Made by a program: the position numbers and the translations under genes. A stretch of DNA of 64,000 nt from UM-FILTER-37-12 sp964344965 (GTDB lineage Bacteria; Patescibacteriota; Patescibacteriia; Magasanikbacterales; UBA922), in the NCBI GenBank assembly GCA_964344965.1, contig CAYFPJ010000006.1, forward strand, positions 1-64,000. The letters are read 5' to 3'. Shown here in pieces: positions 31,749 to 40,251 of the stretch (the stretch's first letter is position 1; every line of letters begins with the position of its first letter). Under the pieces are notes generated by a model. The model had not been told where the DNA came from. It saw nothing but the letters and a program-made list of their open reading frames with translations, and searched no databases.

Positions 31749-32879
31749 TTAGAATAAAGCCACCCAAATCCCCAACAACACCACCGCCGCATGCATAATC
31801 CAAAATCTCATCACAGTTTTTTCCTCACTCCAACCACGCAACTCAAAGTGATGATGAATGGGAGCCATTTTGAAAATACGTCTACCAAGGATATGACGAC
31901 CAAAAACTTGAATAATAACCGAAGCAATCTCTACATAAAAAATAAAAGCTAAGAATGGCAATAGCAACATCTTATTGATCACTATGGCATTAATTGCTAA
32001 AAGCGCACCTAACCCTAGCGATCCCACATCACCCATCTGAAAGCGAGCCGGCTTGATATTGAAATAAGTGTAAGTAATAAGAGCTCCGACAGTAGTAGCG
32101 TTCAAAATAGTAATCTCAGAATATCCACCAAGCCAACTGAGAAGAGTAAGAGCAGAAAAAGTAATAATGAGTGAACCGCCCGCAAGACCATCCATCCCGT
32201 CTGCAAAATTAACAGCATTCGCTGTCAACATCACGAAGAAGATGATGAGAGGGATAATCCAGAAGCCAATATTGACAAACCCATCAAACGGAATATAAAT
32301 CTCTCGCCAGTGCTCCCCAAGCTTAAAATAAATCCACCAAGCGGTAAGAGCTCCTGCAATGAATTGTAGAATCAATTTCTCATGGACATGGACCCCTTTA
32401 CCAGGATGACTACCAAGCCAAAGAGATGATCTCTTGAAAATAGCCCAAGGCAAAGTCAAGGTCAGCCAGACGCGTTGTTTCCAATCTTTGTGTACTTTTA
32501 TCAATCTCAGAATTTGTTTAATTTTTCTATTCCTCCTCTTGTGTCCATAGATATGAAGAATATCATCTATTCCTCCTAGAAGGGCAGCTAGGAGCATCAC
32601 AGCAATCGGCATCCAAGTGAAGCTTCTCTCCCAGTTGAAGAGCATCGTGACCACAGCCACGACAATGATAACCAGGAGGCCACCCATGATTGGTACTCCG
32701 GCCTTACTTTCTCGTTTACCAATGGATAAGCTAGCGTCAAATTCTGCTCGTCTGGTAATTTTGTATTTATATAATATTTTGGTCAAAAGTGGGGCCAAAA
32801 AGAAAGCCAAGACAGAAGAAAGAAGACCAAATCCAATGGCTGTTTTCAACAATTCTAGCTGTTCTGGAGAGATAGACAT
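31749..32879 (-). CDS. mraY: Phospho-N-acetylmuramoyl-pentapeptide transferase
   Basis: A polytopic enzyme of about 376 residues that moves phospho-MurNAc-pentapeptide to undecaprenyl phosphate, forming lipid I. The catalytic string NAVNFADGMDGLAGG, MGDVGSLGLGALL and the C-terminal PIHHHFELRGW are all present. About ten membrane spans are visible. I place the start at MSISPEQLELL; ten upstream residues are possible but atypical. It is a stand-alone gene rather than part of the usual mra cluster. Confidence 0.95.
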   Translation of the reverse strand: MSISPEQLELLKTAIGFGLLSSVLAFFLAPLLTKILYKYKITRRAEFDASLSIGKRESKAGVPIMGGLLVIIVVAVVTMLFNWERSFTWMPIAVMLLAALLGGIDDILHIYGHKRRNRKIKQILRLIKVHKDWKQRVWLTLTLPWAIFKRSSLWLGSHPGKGVHVHEKLILQFIAGALTAWWIYFKLGEHWREIYIPFDGFVNIGFWIIPLIIFFVMLTANAVNFADGMDGLAGGSLIITFSALTLLSWLGGYSEITILNATTVGALITYTYFNIKPARFQMGDVGSLGLGALLAINAIVINKMLLLPFLAFIFYVEIASVIIQVFGRHILGRRIFKMAPIHHHFELRGWSEEKTVMRFWIMHAAVVLLGIWVALF

Positions 32880-33010
32880 AACGGGAATATAATAGCAGAA
32901 AATGATCATAAAATCAACAAAGTAGTAGATAAGTCTCTTTTCTTGATTTTTGACTGTAGATAAGCTATCTTATCTATGAACTCATATTAACTTTTCTATC
33001 CAACACCTCG

Positions 33011-33081
33011 AATATCCTTATTTTTTAGCCATCAAAACTCGCTTCCACTCACACAATTGCTGGCTAAAAAATAAGGATATT
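33011..33081. repeat. 71-bp palindromic element before dnaG
   Basis: AATATCCTTATTTTTTAGCC and its perfect 20-bp complement enclose a 31-nt loop. A smaller palindrome, TAGATAAG/CTTATCTA, lies about 40 bp to the left (around 32955). No gene is present in this 240-bp gap. Confidence 0.85.
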
Positions 33082-33110
33082 TCTCGGTCTATTTTAGATA
33101 AAAAATAAGT

Positions 33111-33139
33111 TTGACTTAATACAGTTCTTTATTATAAAG
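33111..33139 (+). promoter_or_regulatory. Promoter of dnaG-rpoD operon
   Basis: TTGACT and TATAAA with a 17-nt spacer, 12 bp before the dnaG start. The short leader leaves little room for a ribosome-binding site. Confidence 0.6.
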
Positions 33140-33151
33140 ACTAAAAAAATT

Positions 33152-34954
33152 ATGTCTGATACTAGAGAAATCAAAGACAAAATTGATGTAGTGGATTTGA
33201 TAAATGAATACGTTCAACTGAAGCCAGCTGGAATCAATCACAAAGGTCTTTGTCCGTTTCATCAAGAAAAATCTCCTTCATTTATGGTCAATCGTGAGCG
33301 ACAGAGCTGGCATTGTTTTGGTTGCAGCAAGGGTGGAGACATTTTTACTTTTATCGAAGAGATAGAAGGGATGGAGTTCAAAGAAGCATTGAAATATTTG
33401 GCAGACAGAGCTGGGGTTCAGTTGACACGTAATTTTTCTACTGATACCAGTGGTAGTGAGAAAAGTAAGATCAAGGAAATTAATAGCGAGGCTGCTAGAT
33501 TTTTTCACAATTTTCTTCTAAAAATGCCAGCATCAAAGCCAGCACTTGATTATCTAAAAAATAGAGGGCTTGGTTTGGAAACAATTGAAAATTGGCAAAT
33601 AGGATTTGTCCCGGAGCAGTGGGATCTCTTGACAAAATACTTACTTAAAAAAGGATTTTCAATTGATCACCTAATTGCTTCTGGACTCACCATCAAACGT
33701 GATGGGACTGATGTCAAAAGCGGAAGAGGATTTTATGATCGTTTTCGAGGTAGAATCATGTTCCCAATTTGGGATGTGCATGGCAATGTTATTGGATTCA
33801 CCGGAAGGATACTCGTCGAAACCGAACGTAGTGGGGGAAAGTACGTCAATACTCCTCAAACCATTGTCTATGACAAATCAAGAGTAGTCTACGGATTGAA
33901 TAAATCCAAAAAAGAAATTCGCAATCAAGATCTAATCGTGATGGTCGAAGGACAGACAGATGTGATCACTTCTCACCAGGCTGGGATGAAAAATGTTGTT
34001 GCCAGTAGTGGTACAGCTCTTACAGAGCACCAGATCAAACTTTTGAAACGCTACAGCAATAATATCAATATGGCCTTCGATGCTGATGAGGCTGGAGTGA
34101 AAGCAGCCAAACGTGGTATTGATCTGGCTCTTCAAGCTGGTATGAACGTGCGAGTGATTCAGATTCCCGAAGGAGCTGGTAAAGACCCAGATGAGGTTTT
34201 GAAGAATAATAAGCAAGTTTGGTTTGATGCTGTCAAAAATGCCAAAGCAGTGATGGACTGGTATTTCAATCGAGCTTTTGCCAACAAAGATTTGGGAGAC
34301 CCGAGGCAAAAACAAGAAATATCTTCTACTCTATTGTCCGAAATAAAAAATATTCCTTATGCGGTGGAGAGAGATCATTGGCTCCAACTTTTGGCTCAGA
34401 AATTATCAGTAGACGTCGCTGTCCTGCGTGAGGATTTGAAGAATGCAGAGATAAGAAAAGAAGACTTAAGATATAAGAAGGAAGACATAAGAGTAGTTGA
34501 CCAAAACATTAATAATAAAAAAACAAGATTAGAGCTACTTCTCGAACGTTTGGTGATTCTACTACTTCGCTATCCTCAGTCAAAAATTGAAAATTCTAAA
34601 TTGAAAAGTGAAACTTTAACAAGTTTATCCACATCCAAGTTGGTAGATCTTTACAAATCTATTAAAAAAGGCTACAATAAGGGAAATATAGATGTCGATG
34701 CTTTGCGTCAAGAATTCAATATTGATGGAAAAGAAAACATAGTTGATATCCTGCTCATGAAGGGTGAGTTGGATTTTTCTGCTATCTCAGACCAGGAGGT
34801 CAAAAAAGAAATTGAAAAGATTGATAAAATGACGGCAGATGAGATAAATAAAAGTATTCGTAAGGATCTGGAAGTTCAGATCAATCAAGCAGAGAATAGT
34901 GGAGACACCGATGCTCTCCAATCACTTTTAGAAAAATTCAAATCTATTTCATAA
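33152..34954 (+). CDS. dnaG: DNA primase
   Basis: A 600-residue primase. The zinc-binding domain (CPFHQEKSPSF followed by HCFGCSKGGD) reads CHC2. The TOPRIM core has MVEGQTDVI and AFDADEAGVKAA, so the metal-binding acidic residues are present. The C-terminal helicase-binding region is shorter than usual and holds two repeat words (RKEDLRYKKEDIR and SKIENSKLKSE) encoded by short-period DNA repeats. It is followed after 13 bp by rpoD, an order also found in the E. coli rpsU-dnaG-rpoD operon. Confidence 0.96.
   Translation: MSDTREIKDKIDVVDLINEYVQLKPAGINHKGLCPFHQEKSPSFMVNRERQSWHCFGCSKGGDIFTFIEEIEGMEFKEALKYLADRAGVQLTRNFSTDTSGSEKSKIKEINSEAARFFHNFLLKMPASKPALDYLKNRGLGLETIENWQIGFVPEQWDLLTKYLLKKGFSIDHLIASGLTIKRDGTDVKSGRGFYDRFRGRIMFPIWDVHGNVIGFTGRILVETERSGGKYVNTPQTIVYDKSRVVYGLNKSKKEIRNQDLIVMVEGQTDVITSHQAGMKNVVASSGTALTEHQIKLLKRYSNNINMAFDADEAGVKAAKRGIDLALQAGMNVRVIQIPEGAGKDPDEVLKNNKQVWFDAVKNAKAVMDWYFNRAFANKDLGDPRQKQEISSTLLSEIKNIPYAVERDHWLQLLAQKLSVDVAVLREDLKNAEIRKEDLRYKKEDIRVVDQNINNKKTRLELLLERLVILLLRYPQSKIENSKLKSETLTSLSTSKLVDLYKSIKKGYNKGNIDVDALRQEFNIDGKENIVDILLMKGELDFSAISDQEVKKEIEKIDKMTADEINKSIRKDLEVQINQAENSGDTDALQSLLEKFKSIS
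34451..34491. repeat. Repeat word inside dnaG
   Basis: ATAAGAAAAGAAGACTTAAG is followed by an imperfect copy of about 21 bp, encoding IRKEDLRYKKEDIR in frame. A second A/T word lies at 34582-34607. Confidence 0.7.
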
Positions 34955-34967
34955 CTAATTTTCCTTC

Positions 34968-36449
34968 ATGCCTAGGAAAAAGAAAATCACAACCAAAAAA
35001 GGTGTGAGAAAAAAATCTCCACCAAAAAAGAAAAAAGCAGTGAAAAAATCTGTTTCTCCTAAAAAAAAGGCAGCTCCAAAAAAGAAGCGAAAAGTCTCAC
35101 CAAAAAAGACTCGCTCAAAAAAAGTAGGAGCAAAAAAAGTAACTCCGAAAAAGAAGGTCGTAAAAAAGAAAAAGGTGGTAAATAAAAAAATCACCAAAAA
35201 GAAGAAGGCGACCAAAAAGAAAAAACCTGCTAGAAAATCTCTACTAGCAAAAAAAACTAAGAAGAAAAAAGCCAAGGTCTCAAGCCTTGTGTTTCGTGGT
35301 TCAAAAAAGAACAAAGTGAAGCTAAAAAAACCAGACGAAAAAGTGGAAGAGCCATCTTCTGTAGCCATGTGGTCGCTAATTGAAAAAGGGAGAGGGAGGG
35401 GATTTATCACTCACATCGAGATAAACTCTATCTTCCCTAGAGTGGAGCACTACATTACGATTTACGAAGCTTTTTTGGATGTGCTTGATAAGCATAGTGT
35501 CTCTCTTGTGGAGAATACAGGTGGAAGTTTACTTGGTAACCGATCAAAACAAAGTGACCTTTTGAGTCAGTTACAAGGTCATCAACCGGACCAAAAAGCA
35601 GGAGTGTTTGATTTAGCGAAGATATCTGAAGACTCTATCCAGATGTACCTACGAGAGATTGGAAAAATTCCACTTCTCACAGCTGATCAAGAAGTCTCTT
35701 TGGCAAAGCTGAAAGAGAGGGGGGGCAATGCTGCAGAAAGAAAGATGATCGAAGCTAATTTACGTCTAGTTGTATCGATTGCTAAGAAATTTGTAGGCAA
35801 GACACTTTCCCTACTTGACCTGATTCAAGAAGGAAACATCGGACTATTTCGAGCAGTAAAGAAATTTGACTATCGTCGTGGATACAAATTTTCTACCTAC
35901 GCCACATGGTGGATCCGCCAAGCAATTACTCGTGCTCTTGCAGACCAATCTAGAACCATTCGTATTCCAGTCCACATGGTGGAGACGATCAATCGTCTCA
36001 AACAACACCAGCGTCGATTACTGCAAGACTTGGGCCGTGATGCCACTCCAGAAGAATTGGCTGCCGAGATGCAGCAAGATATCGAAAAGGTCAAACATAT
36101 TATCAAGATTTCTCAAGACACAGTGTCTCTAGAAACTTCAGTAGGGGATGATGACGATGATGATTCTTCACTCGCTGATTTTATTAAGGATGTCAAAAAT
36201 GTCAGCCCATCACACTCAGCCGGAGTACAACTTTTGAAAGACTATATTCAAGAGGCCATCAAAGATCTATCTCCGCGTGAACAGAAGATTTTGGAGATGA
36301 GGTTTGGACTCAGTGATGGAGTGACTCATACGCTTGAAGAAGTTGGTCGGGAGTTCGATGTCACTCGTGAGCGTATTCGTCAGATTGAGGCCAAGTCTCT
36401 AGAAAAAATTCAAGGATTCGATATAATTAGTAAGTTGAGAGACTACTAG
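34968..36449 (+). CDS. rpoD: Primary sigma factor with lysine-rich N-terminal tail
   Basis: Sigma-70 of 493 residues. Residues about 125-180 resemble region 1.1, MYLREIGKIPLLT region 1.2, DLIQEGNIGLFRAVKKF and STYATWWIRQAITRAL region 2, and LEEVGREFDVTRERIRQIE region 4.2. The first about 106 residues are roughly half lysine (PKKK, KKSP, KKKKAT repeats), like histone H1 tails or the Lys-rich extensions of some actinobacterial proteins. Such a tail could tether the holoenzyme to DNA. The gene follows dnaG and ends at a strong bidirectional terminator. Confidence 0.96.
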   Translation: MPRKKKITTKKGVRKKSPPKKKKAVKKSVSPKKKAAPKKKRKVSPKKTRSKKVGAKKVTPKKKVVKKKKVVNKKITKKKKATKKKKPARKSLLAKKTKKKKAKVSSLVFRGSKKNKVKLKKPDEKVEEPSSVAMWSLIEKGRGRGFITHIEINSIFPRVEHYITIYEAFLDVLDKHSVSLVENTGGSLLGNRSKQSDLLSQLQGHQPDQKAGVFDLAKISEDSIQMYLREIGKIPLLTADQEVSLAKLKERGGNAAERKMIEANLRLVVSIAKKFVGKTLSLLDLIQEGNIGLFRAVKKFDYRRGYKFSTYATWWIRQAITRALADQSRTIRIPVHMVETINRLKQHQRRLLQDLGRDATPEELAAEMQQDIEKVKHIIKISQDTVSLETSVGDDDDDDSSLADFIKDVKNVSPSHSAGVQLLKDYIQEAIKDLSPREQKILEMRFGLSDGVTHTLEEVGREFDVTRERIRQIEAKSLEKIQGFDIISKLRDY

Positions 36450-36484
36450 TATCATGTAACATGAATCATATAACATAAAACAAA

Positions 36485-36517
36485 AAAACCACTTCATAAT
36501 TATCGAAGTGGTTTTTT
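36485..36517. terminator. Bidirectional terminator between rpoD and ABC-F gene
   Basis: AAAACCACTTC pairs with GAAGTGGTTTT around a 9-nt loop, with A and T tracts on each side, so it serves both convergent genes. Confidence 0.9.
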
Positions 36518-36535
36518 ATATTTTAAAAAATAAAA

Positions 36536-37987
36536 TTAAATTTTACCCAGATCAAGTTCTCTGTCGATTTTTATTTCATCCACAAACTCAGGAGCATGGG
36601 AAACTAATATCATAGTACCTTCATACTCATTGATAGCCTTTGCTATTACTGGCAGATGGCGGAAGTTGATATGGTTGGTGGGTTCGTCTAGGATGAGTAG
36701 TCCAGGCTCCTGGAGCACAAATCTAGCATAGACTAGTAGTCCTTTTTGCCCTTCAGAGAGTGAACCTACTTTGCTTTGCAAATCTTTTGATTTCAAGAGA
36801 AATCTAGCTGCTGTCTTATAGATCATCTCATTGTCTGGTACGCCCATCATACTCTCCAGTGACTTGTAAGCAGTCTGACCAAAGTCTAGGCCAGAGAAGT
36901 CTTGCTTGTAATAAGCCACTCGCACGTCTTTACCAATTGTAATTCCTTCTGTTTCTTCTTCGGCAATACGTTTCAGAAGAGTACTCTTACCAATTCCGTT
37001 TGGTCCTTTGATGAATAATCTATTACCTCTGCGCAGTCTGATATCTACTTCTTTTTCTACAACGTTATGATCTTTGAGAATAGATATCTTTGACAATCCG
37101 AGAATTTCGTCTTTGTATTCTTGGGCTGGAATCTTGAATGGGGCTATGGTCTTGTCTTCACGCATCACTTCGACCATATTTTCTTCGTCTTCTGCGACTT
37201 CTTCACGCATTTTGGAGGCAAGTTTTCTCATCTTTCCACCTTTGTGAGAGAAGAAATTTATTTTATCTTTGCGATCTTGGATATTCTTTTTTAGTTGGGC
37301 ATTCTTTCTTTCTTCACGCTTAATCTGAGCATTGATATCTTCTAGTACATCTAGATAGTTTCCCTGATATTGCTTGATATCATGGGTATGTTCATTCAAG
37401 TGCAAGACACCATCAGTAAATGAATTTAAAAAATATGTATCATGAGAAATGACAATGACAGTCTTCTCATACATGATCAAAAATGTAGTAAGGTGACCAA
37501 TACCATCATCATCCAAATTGTTGGTAGGCTCATCAAGAAGAAGGATGTCTGGCTTTTGTATCAGTGCATAGGCCAGAAGAAGGCGAGCTTGCTGGCCTCC
37601 AGAAGTGTCCTTGATTAATCTGTCGAGTAGAATTTCATAATTAACAATTTCCAGAGCCTCTTTGATTAGTCTATCCAAGTTGTGCTTTTTTTCATCAAAA
37701 GCTGTGGCAAAGTATTCACGGACAGTCATTTCTTTGTATTCATCGGCCATCACTTGTCTGGCAATGGCAATACTGGCATTTTCTGAAACAATAGCCCTAC
37801 CTTCTACTGGCTCAAGTTCGCCAGTGATAAGCTTAAACATGGTAGATTTGCCAGCTCCATTTGGGCCCATGATAGTGACTTTAGAATCTTTGCGTAGTGA
37901 AAAATTAGCCTCTTTCAATACTGGCTTGTACTCATCGTAATAAAATGTCAGGTTGTCAAAACGAAGGATGACGTTTTCTTTGGTCAT
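36536..37987 (-). CDS. ABC-F family ATPase
   Basis: Two fused ABC ATPase domains in about 483 residues without membrane spans, as in ribosome-acting ABC-F proteins. Walker A motifs are GPNGAGKST and GPNGIGKST, signatures SGGQQARLLLAYA and LSEGQKGLLVYA, Walker B LLLDEPTNNLD and LILDEPTNHI. The linker (about residues 230-290: EERKNAQLKKNIQDRKDKIN) is the charged P-site tRNA-interaction motif. The start MTKENVILRFDN is preferred to a codon 21 residues upstream. It probably acts in translation stress or antibiotic protection. Confidence 0.93.
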   Translation of the reverse strand: MTKENVILRFDNLTFYYDEYKPVLKEANFSLRKDSKVTIMGPNGAGKSTMFKLITGELEPVEGRAIVSENASIAIARQVMADEYKEMTVREYFATAFDEKKHNLDRLIKEALEIVNYEILLDRLIKDTSGGQQARLLLAYALIQKPDILLLDEPTNNLDDDGIGHLTTFLIMYEKTVIVISHDTYFLNSFTDGVLHLNEHTHDIKQYQGNYLDVLEDINAQIKREERKNAQLKKNIQDRKDKINFFSHKGGKMRKLASKMREEVAEDEENMVEVMREDKTIAPFKIPAQEYKDEILGLSKISILKDHNVVEKEVDIRLRRGNRLFIKGPNGIGKSTLLKRIAEEETEGITIGKDVRVAYYKQDFSGLDFGQTAYKSLESMMGVPDNEMIYKTAARFLLKSKDLQSKVGSLSEGQKGLLVYARFVLQEPGLLILDEPTNHINFRHLPVIAKAINEYEGTMILVSHAPEFVDEIKIDRELDLGKI

Positions 37988-38070
37988 AATGAAGTTAAAA
38001 TCAGAGGTATGAACCACAAGGTGAGTGCTTGATTCTTTTTTTAGAAACAAGTCTCCGAAATTACATCAAT

Positions 38071-38132
38071 ACCTCGTCCCGTACCGAGGTACGAGGTCGG
38101 GATTAAAAACGGCTGTGAGTATAGCCGTTTTT
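38071..38132. repeat. TCGTCCCG hairpin plus terminator
   Basis: CCTCGT/ACGAGG and the GTACC/GGTAC core form a hairpin with the words TCGTCCCG and GGTCGGGATTAAA shared with 8597-8613. Directly after it AAAAACGGCT pairs with AGCCGTTTTT, a terminator on the boundary of the ABC-F gene. Confidence 0.7.
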
Positions 38133-38151
38133 AGATAGTTTGTCAATCAAA

Positions 38152-38349
38152 CTAAGTATTGTTATATTTTTTTGCTTCCTCTATTGCGACATCAGCATCA
38201 TCCACGGTAGGTACTGGACCTCCATCTGCTCCTTGATTGTCGGCAATAGACCTTTCTAAAGCCTCATTATCTCCAGCTACTTCAGCATTCTCTGCTTTAG
38301 AGGCTTCGATAGCAGCAGCTTCTTCTGGACTCATTGATTCATTTCCCAT
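38152..38349 (-). CDS. Small acidic hypothetical protein
   Basis: A 65-residue, Glu/Ala/Asp-rich protein (MSPEEAAAIEASKAENAEV) with no predicted globular core. The composition suggests a disordered protein. It lies 28 bp downstream of sod on the same strand and may share its transcript. Confidence 0.55.
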   Translation of the reverse strand: MGNESMSPEEAAAIEASKAENAEVAGDNEALERSIADNQGADGGPVPTVDDADVAIEEAKKYNNT

Positions 38350-38377
38350 ATATTTTTTATGTTATTAATTAATAAAA

Positions 38378-38968
38378 CTAATTTTTTAGTAAACTTCCAG
38401 CATGTTCCCAATTCACTACATTCCAATATTCATCTACATACTTAGCACGAGCATTTTGGAAGTCTAGATAGTAAGCATGTTCCCAGACATCGAGAGTAAG
38501 GAGGGGAGTCTTGCCTTCTGTCAGGGGAGTGCCAGCATTTGGCATTGGTAAGATTTCTAGTTTTCCTTCACTATCCTGAACTAGGAAGACCCAGCCAGAT
38601 CCAAACAGAGATGTAGAAGACTTGGTGAATTCTTCACGAAAACTGTCTACTGAGCCAAAGTCTCTCTCTAATAGCTCTCGCAAGTTTCCACTAGGGTCAC
38701 TTCCACCATCTGGTGAAAGACTATTCCAAAAAAAACTATGATTGAAATGTTGAGCAGAATTATTGAAGAGCCCAGCGTTTCCAGTCTGGTGAGCAGTAGA
38801 AATGACTTCTTCGAGAGTTTTGTCTGCAAGCTCTGTTCCCTCAATAGCAGTATTAAGCTTCTTCACATAGCCAGCATGATGCTTGCCATGATGAAAGTCA
38901 AAGGTGTTGGCCGAACAAAAGTTTGGGAGTGAGTTGTTTGGGAATGGAAGATCGGGGAGGGTGAACAT
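38378..38968 (-). CDS. sodB: Fe/Mn superoxide dismutase
   Basis: A 196-residue dismutase. Metal ligands are seen in HHGKHHAGYV (N-terminal His), QHFNHSFFW (second His) and DVWEHAYYLDF (Asp and His). The metal cannot be fixed by eye. It converts superoxide to peroxide in the cytoplasm, and a peroxiredoxin gene lies 450 bp away on the same strand, giving a small oxidative-stress block. Confidence 0.95.
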   Translation of the reverse strand: MFTLPDLPFPNNSLPNFCSANTFDFHHGKHHAGYVKKLNTAIEGTELADKTLEEVISTAHQTGNAGLFNNSAQHFNHSFFWNSLSPDGGSDPSGNLRELLERDFGSVDSFREEFTKSSTSLFGSGWVFLVQDSEGKLEILPMPNAGTPLTEGKTPLLTLDVWEHAYYLDFQNARAKYVDEYWNVVNWEHAGSLLKN

Positions 38969-39037
38969 ATGGTTTCAAATATTAAGGTGTGCTTGAATAG
39001 ACAGCTAGACACAAGATAAAAATGTCGACTACCTAAC

Positions 39038-39385
39038 TTAGTCAATAGAATTATTTGGTGTTTCTAAATCATTAATAATAGCTTTTATATTAGCGATTGC
39101 TTCTGTAAATGTAGAATACTGGAATTGTCTGAAATCAATTTTAAAATCATTATTACTGTCTTCCCCCATTTTACGAATTGTATTTAATAGGTCCGACCCT
39201 CCACGATTATGCGGAGCTCTTATTATTTGAATGTCGGAAGTATCTGGATTTTTTTCAATAAATACCTCCAGCTCACTTAACAATACTTTGAGAGGCCTTA
39301 TTATCCTCTCTTCGTTATTTTCTCTTCTTCTCTGTTCATTTTCTACATTCTCTGCGACTTGTGCTCTATCTGCTGCTGTTTCCAT
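39038..39385 (-). CDS. Hypothetical helical protein
   Basis: A 115-residue protein with an Arg/Glu-rich N-terminal helix (RAQVAENVENEQRRRENNEE) and a second helical part. It is not recognised. It lies between ahpC and sod, in the same direction. Confidence 0.6.
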   Translation of the reverse strand: METAADRAQVAENVENEQRRRENNEERIIRPLKVLLSELEVFIEKNPDTSDIQIIRAPHNRGGSDLLNTIRKMGEDSNNDFKIDFRQFQYSTFTEAIANIKAIINDLETPNNSID

Positions 39386-39421
39386 ATTTTTTTATTTAAA
39401 AATTAAGTTTTTTATATGATT

Positions 39422-40012
39422 TTAAATTTTACCAACCAAGTCTACACCTGGAGTAAGAGTATCATTCCCAGGTTTCCATTTGGCTGGACATACTTCTCCA
39501 CCATGTTCACGAACATACTGGGCAGCTTGAAGTTTTCGGAGAAGCTCTTCAGCACTACGACCTATACTATTGTCATGAATTTCCAGAGCTTTGATCACTC
39601 CATCTGGATCTATGATAAAGCTGCCGCGAAGAGACAATCCTTCGTCTGGAATATAAGTGCCAAGAGCTTTACACACTTTGCCAGTGGGATCAGCGCCCAT
39701 TGGGAAGTTCACTTTGCCAATAGCAGGACTATTGTCATGCCAAGCTTTGTGAGAGAATGCTGTGTCAGTGCTCATACTGATCACCTCAGCATCCATTTCT
39801 TGGAATTTTGGATAAAGTTCGGCCATTTCTTCTAGCTCTGTTGGACAAACAAATGTGAAGTCTGCTGGATAGAAGAAGAGGATTAGCCACTTCCCCTTAT
39901 AATCAGAGAACTTTGTCTTTGCCAGTTTATTTTGATGATAGATCTCTATTTCAAAATCTGCAATGTTTTCTCCAACTAGCGGGAGGCTATTGTTTGGACT
40001 TGTGTTTTCCAT
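39422..40012 (-). CDS. ahpC: Peroxiredoxin (AhpC type)
   Basis: A 2-Cys peroxiredoxin of 196 residues. The peroxidatic Cys is Cys56 in FVCPTE and the resolving Cys is about Cys175 in EVCPAKW, with the GGxG-type and C-terminal regions of typical AhpC. It reduces hydrogen and organic peroxides. No AhpF partner is in the window, so the reductant is probably a thioredoxin-like system elsewhere. Confidence 0.95.
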   Translation of the reverse strand: MENTSPNNSLPLVGENIADFEIEIYHQNKLAKTKFSDYKGKWLILFFYPADFTFVCPTELEEMAELYPKFQEMDAEVISMSTDTAFSHKAWHDNSPAIGKVNFPMGADPTGKVCKALGTYIPDEGLSLRGSFIIDPDGVIKALEIHDNSIGRSAEELLRKLQAAQYVREHGGEVCPAKWKPGNDTLTPGVDLVGKI

Positions 40013-40033
40013 AGTATTTTTTGTTATTAATAA

Positions 40034-40158
40034 ACGTCATCTCGACCGAAAGTCTGATGAAATACAGACTGGAGTGGAGAGATCTAGTTGTTTTAAATAA
40101 AAACCATGAGATCTCTCCACTTCGTCCCTCCTTCGTCAGGACTGCGGTCGAGATGACA
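40034..40158. repeat. Palindromic element of the ACGTCATC family (copy 3)
   Basis: CGTCATCTCGACCG at the left matches CGGTCGAGATGAC at the right. Inner arms GGAGTGGAGAGATCT and AGATCTCTCCAC also pair. It lies between ahpC and the DUF3179 gene. Confidence 0.85.
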
Positions 40159-40251
40159 TTTGCTTAATTATTATCCACACTTGTGTTAAGTAAACTTTGT
40201 TCCTATACTTAATTCATACGTGAATAATTTATTAAATCATACCATTTTTGT

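Noticed and set aside
34955..35410. Phe-rich minus-strand ORF opposite rpoD
   Set aside because: It is the antisense of the lysine codons in the RpoD tail and not a membrane protein.
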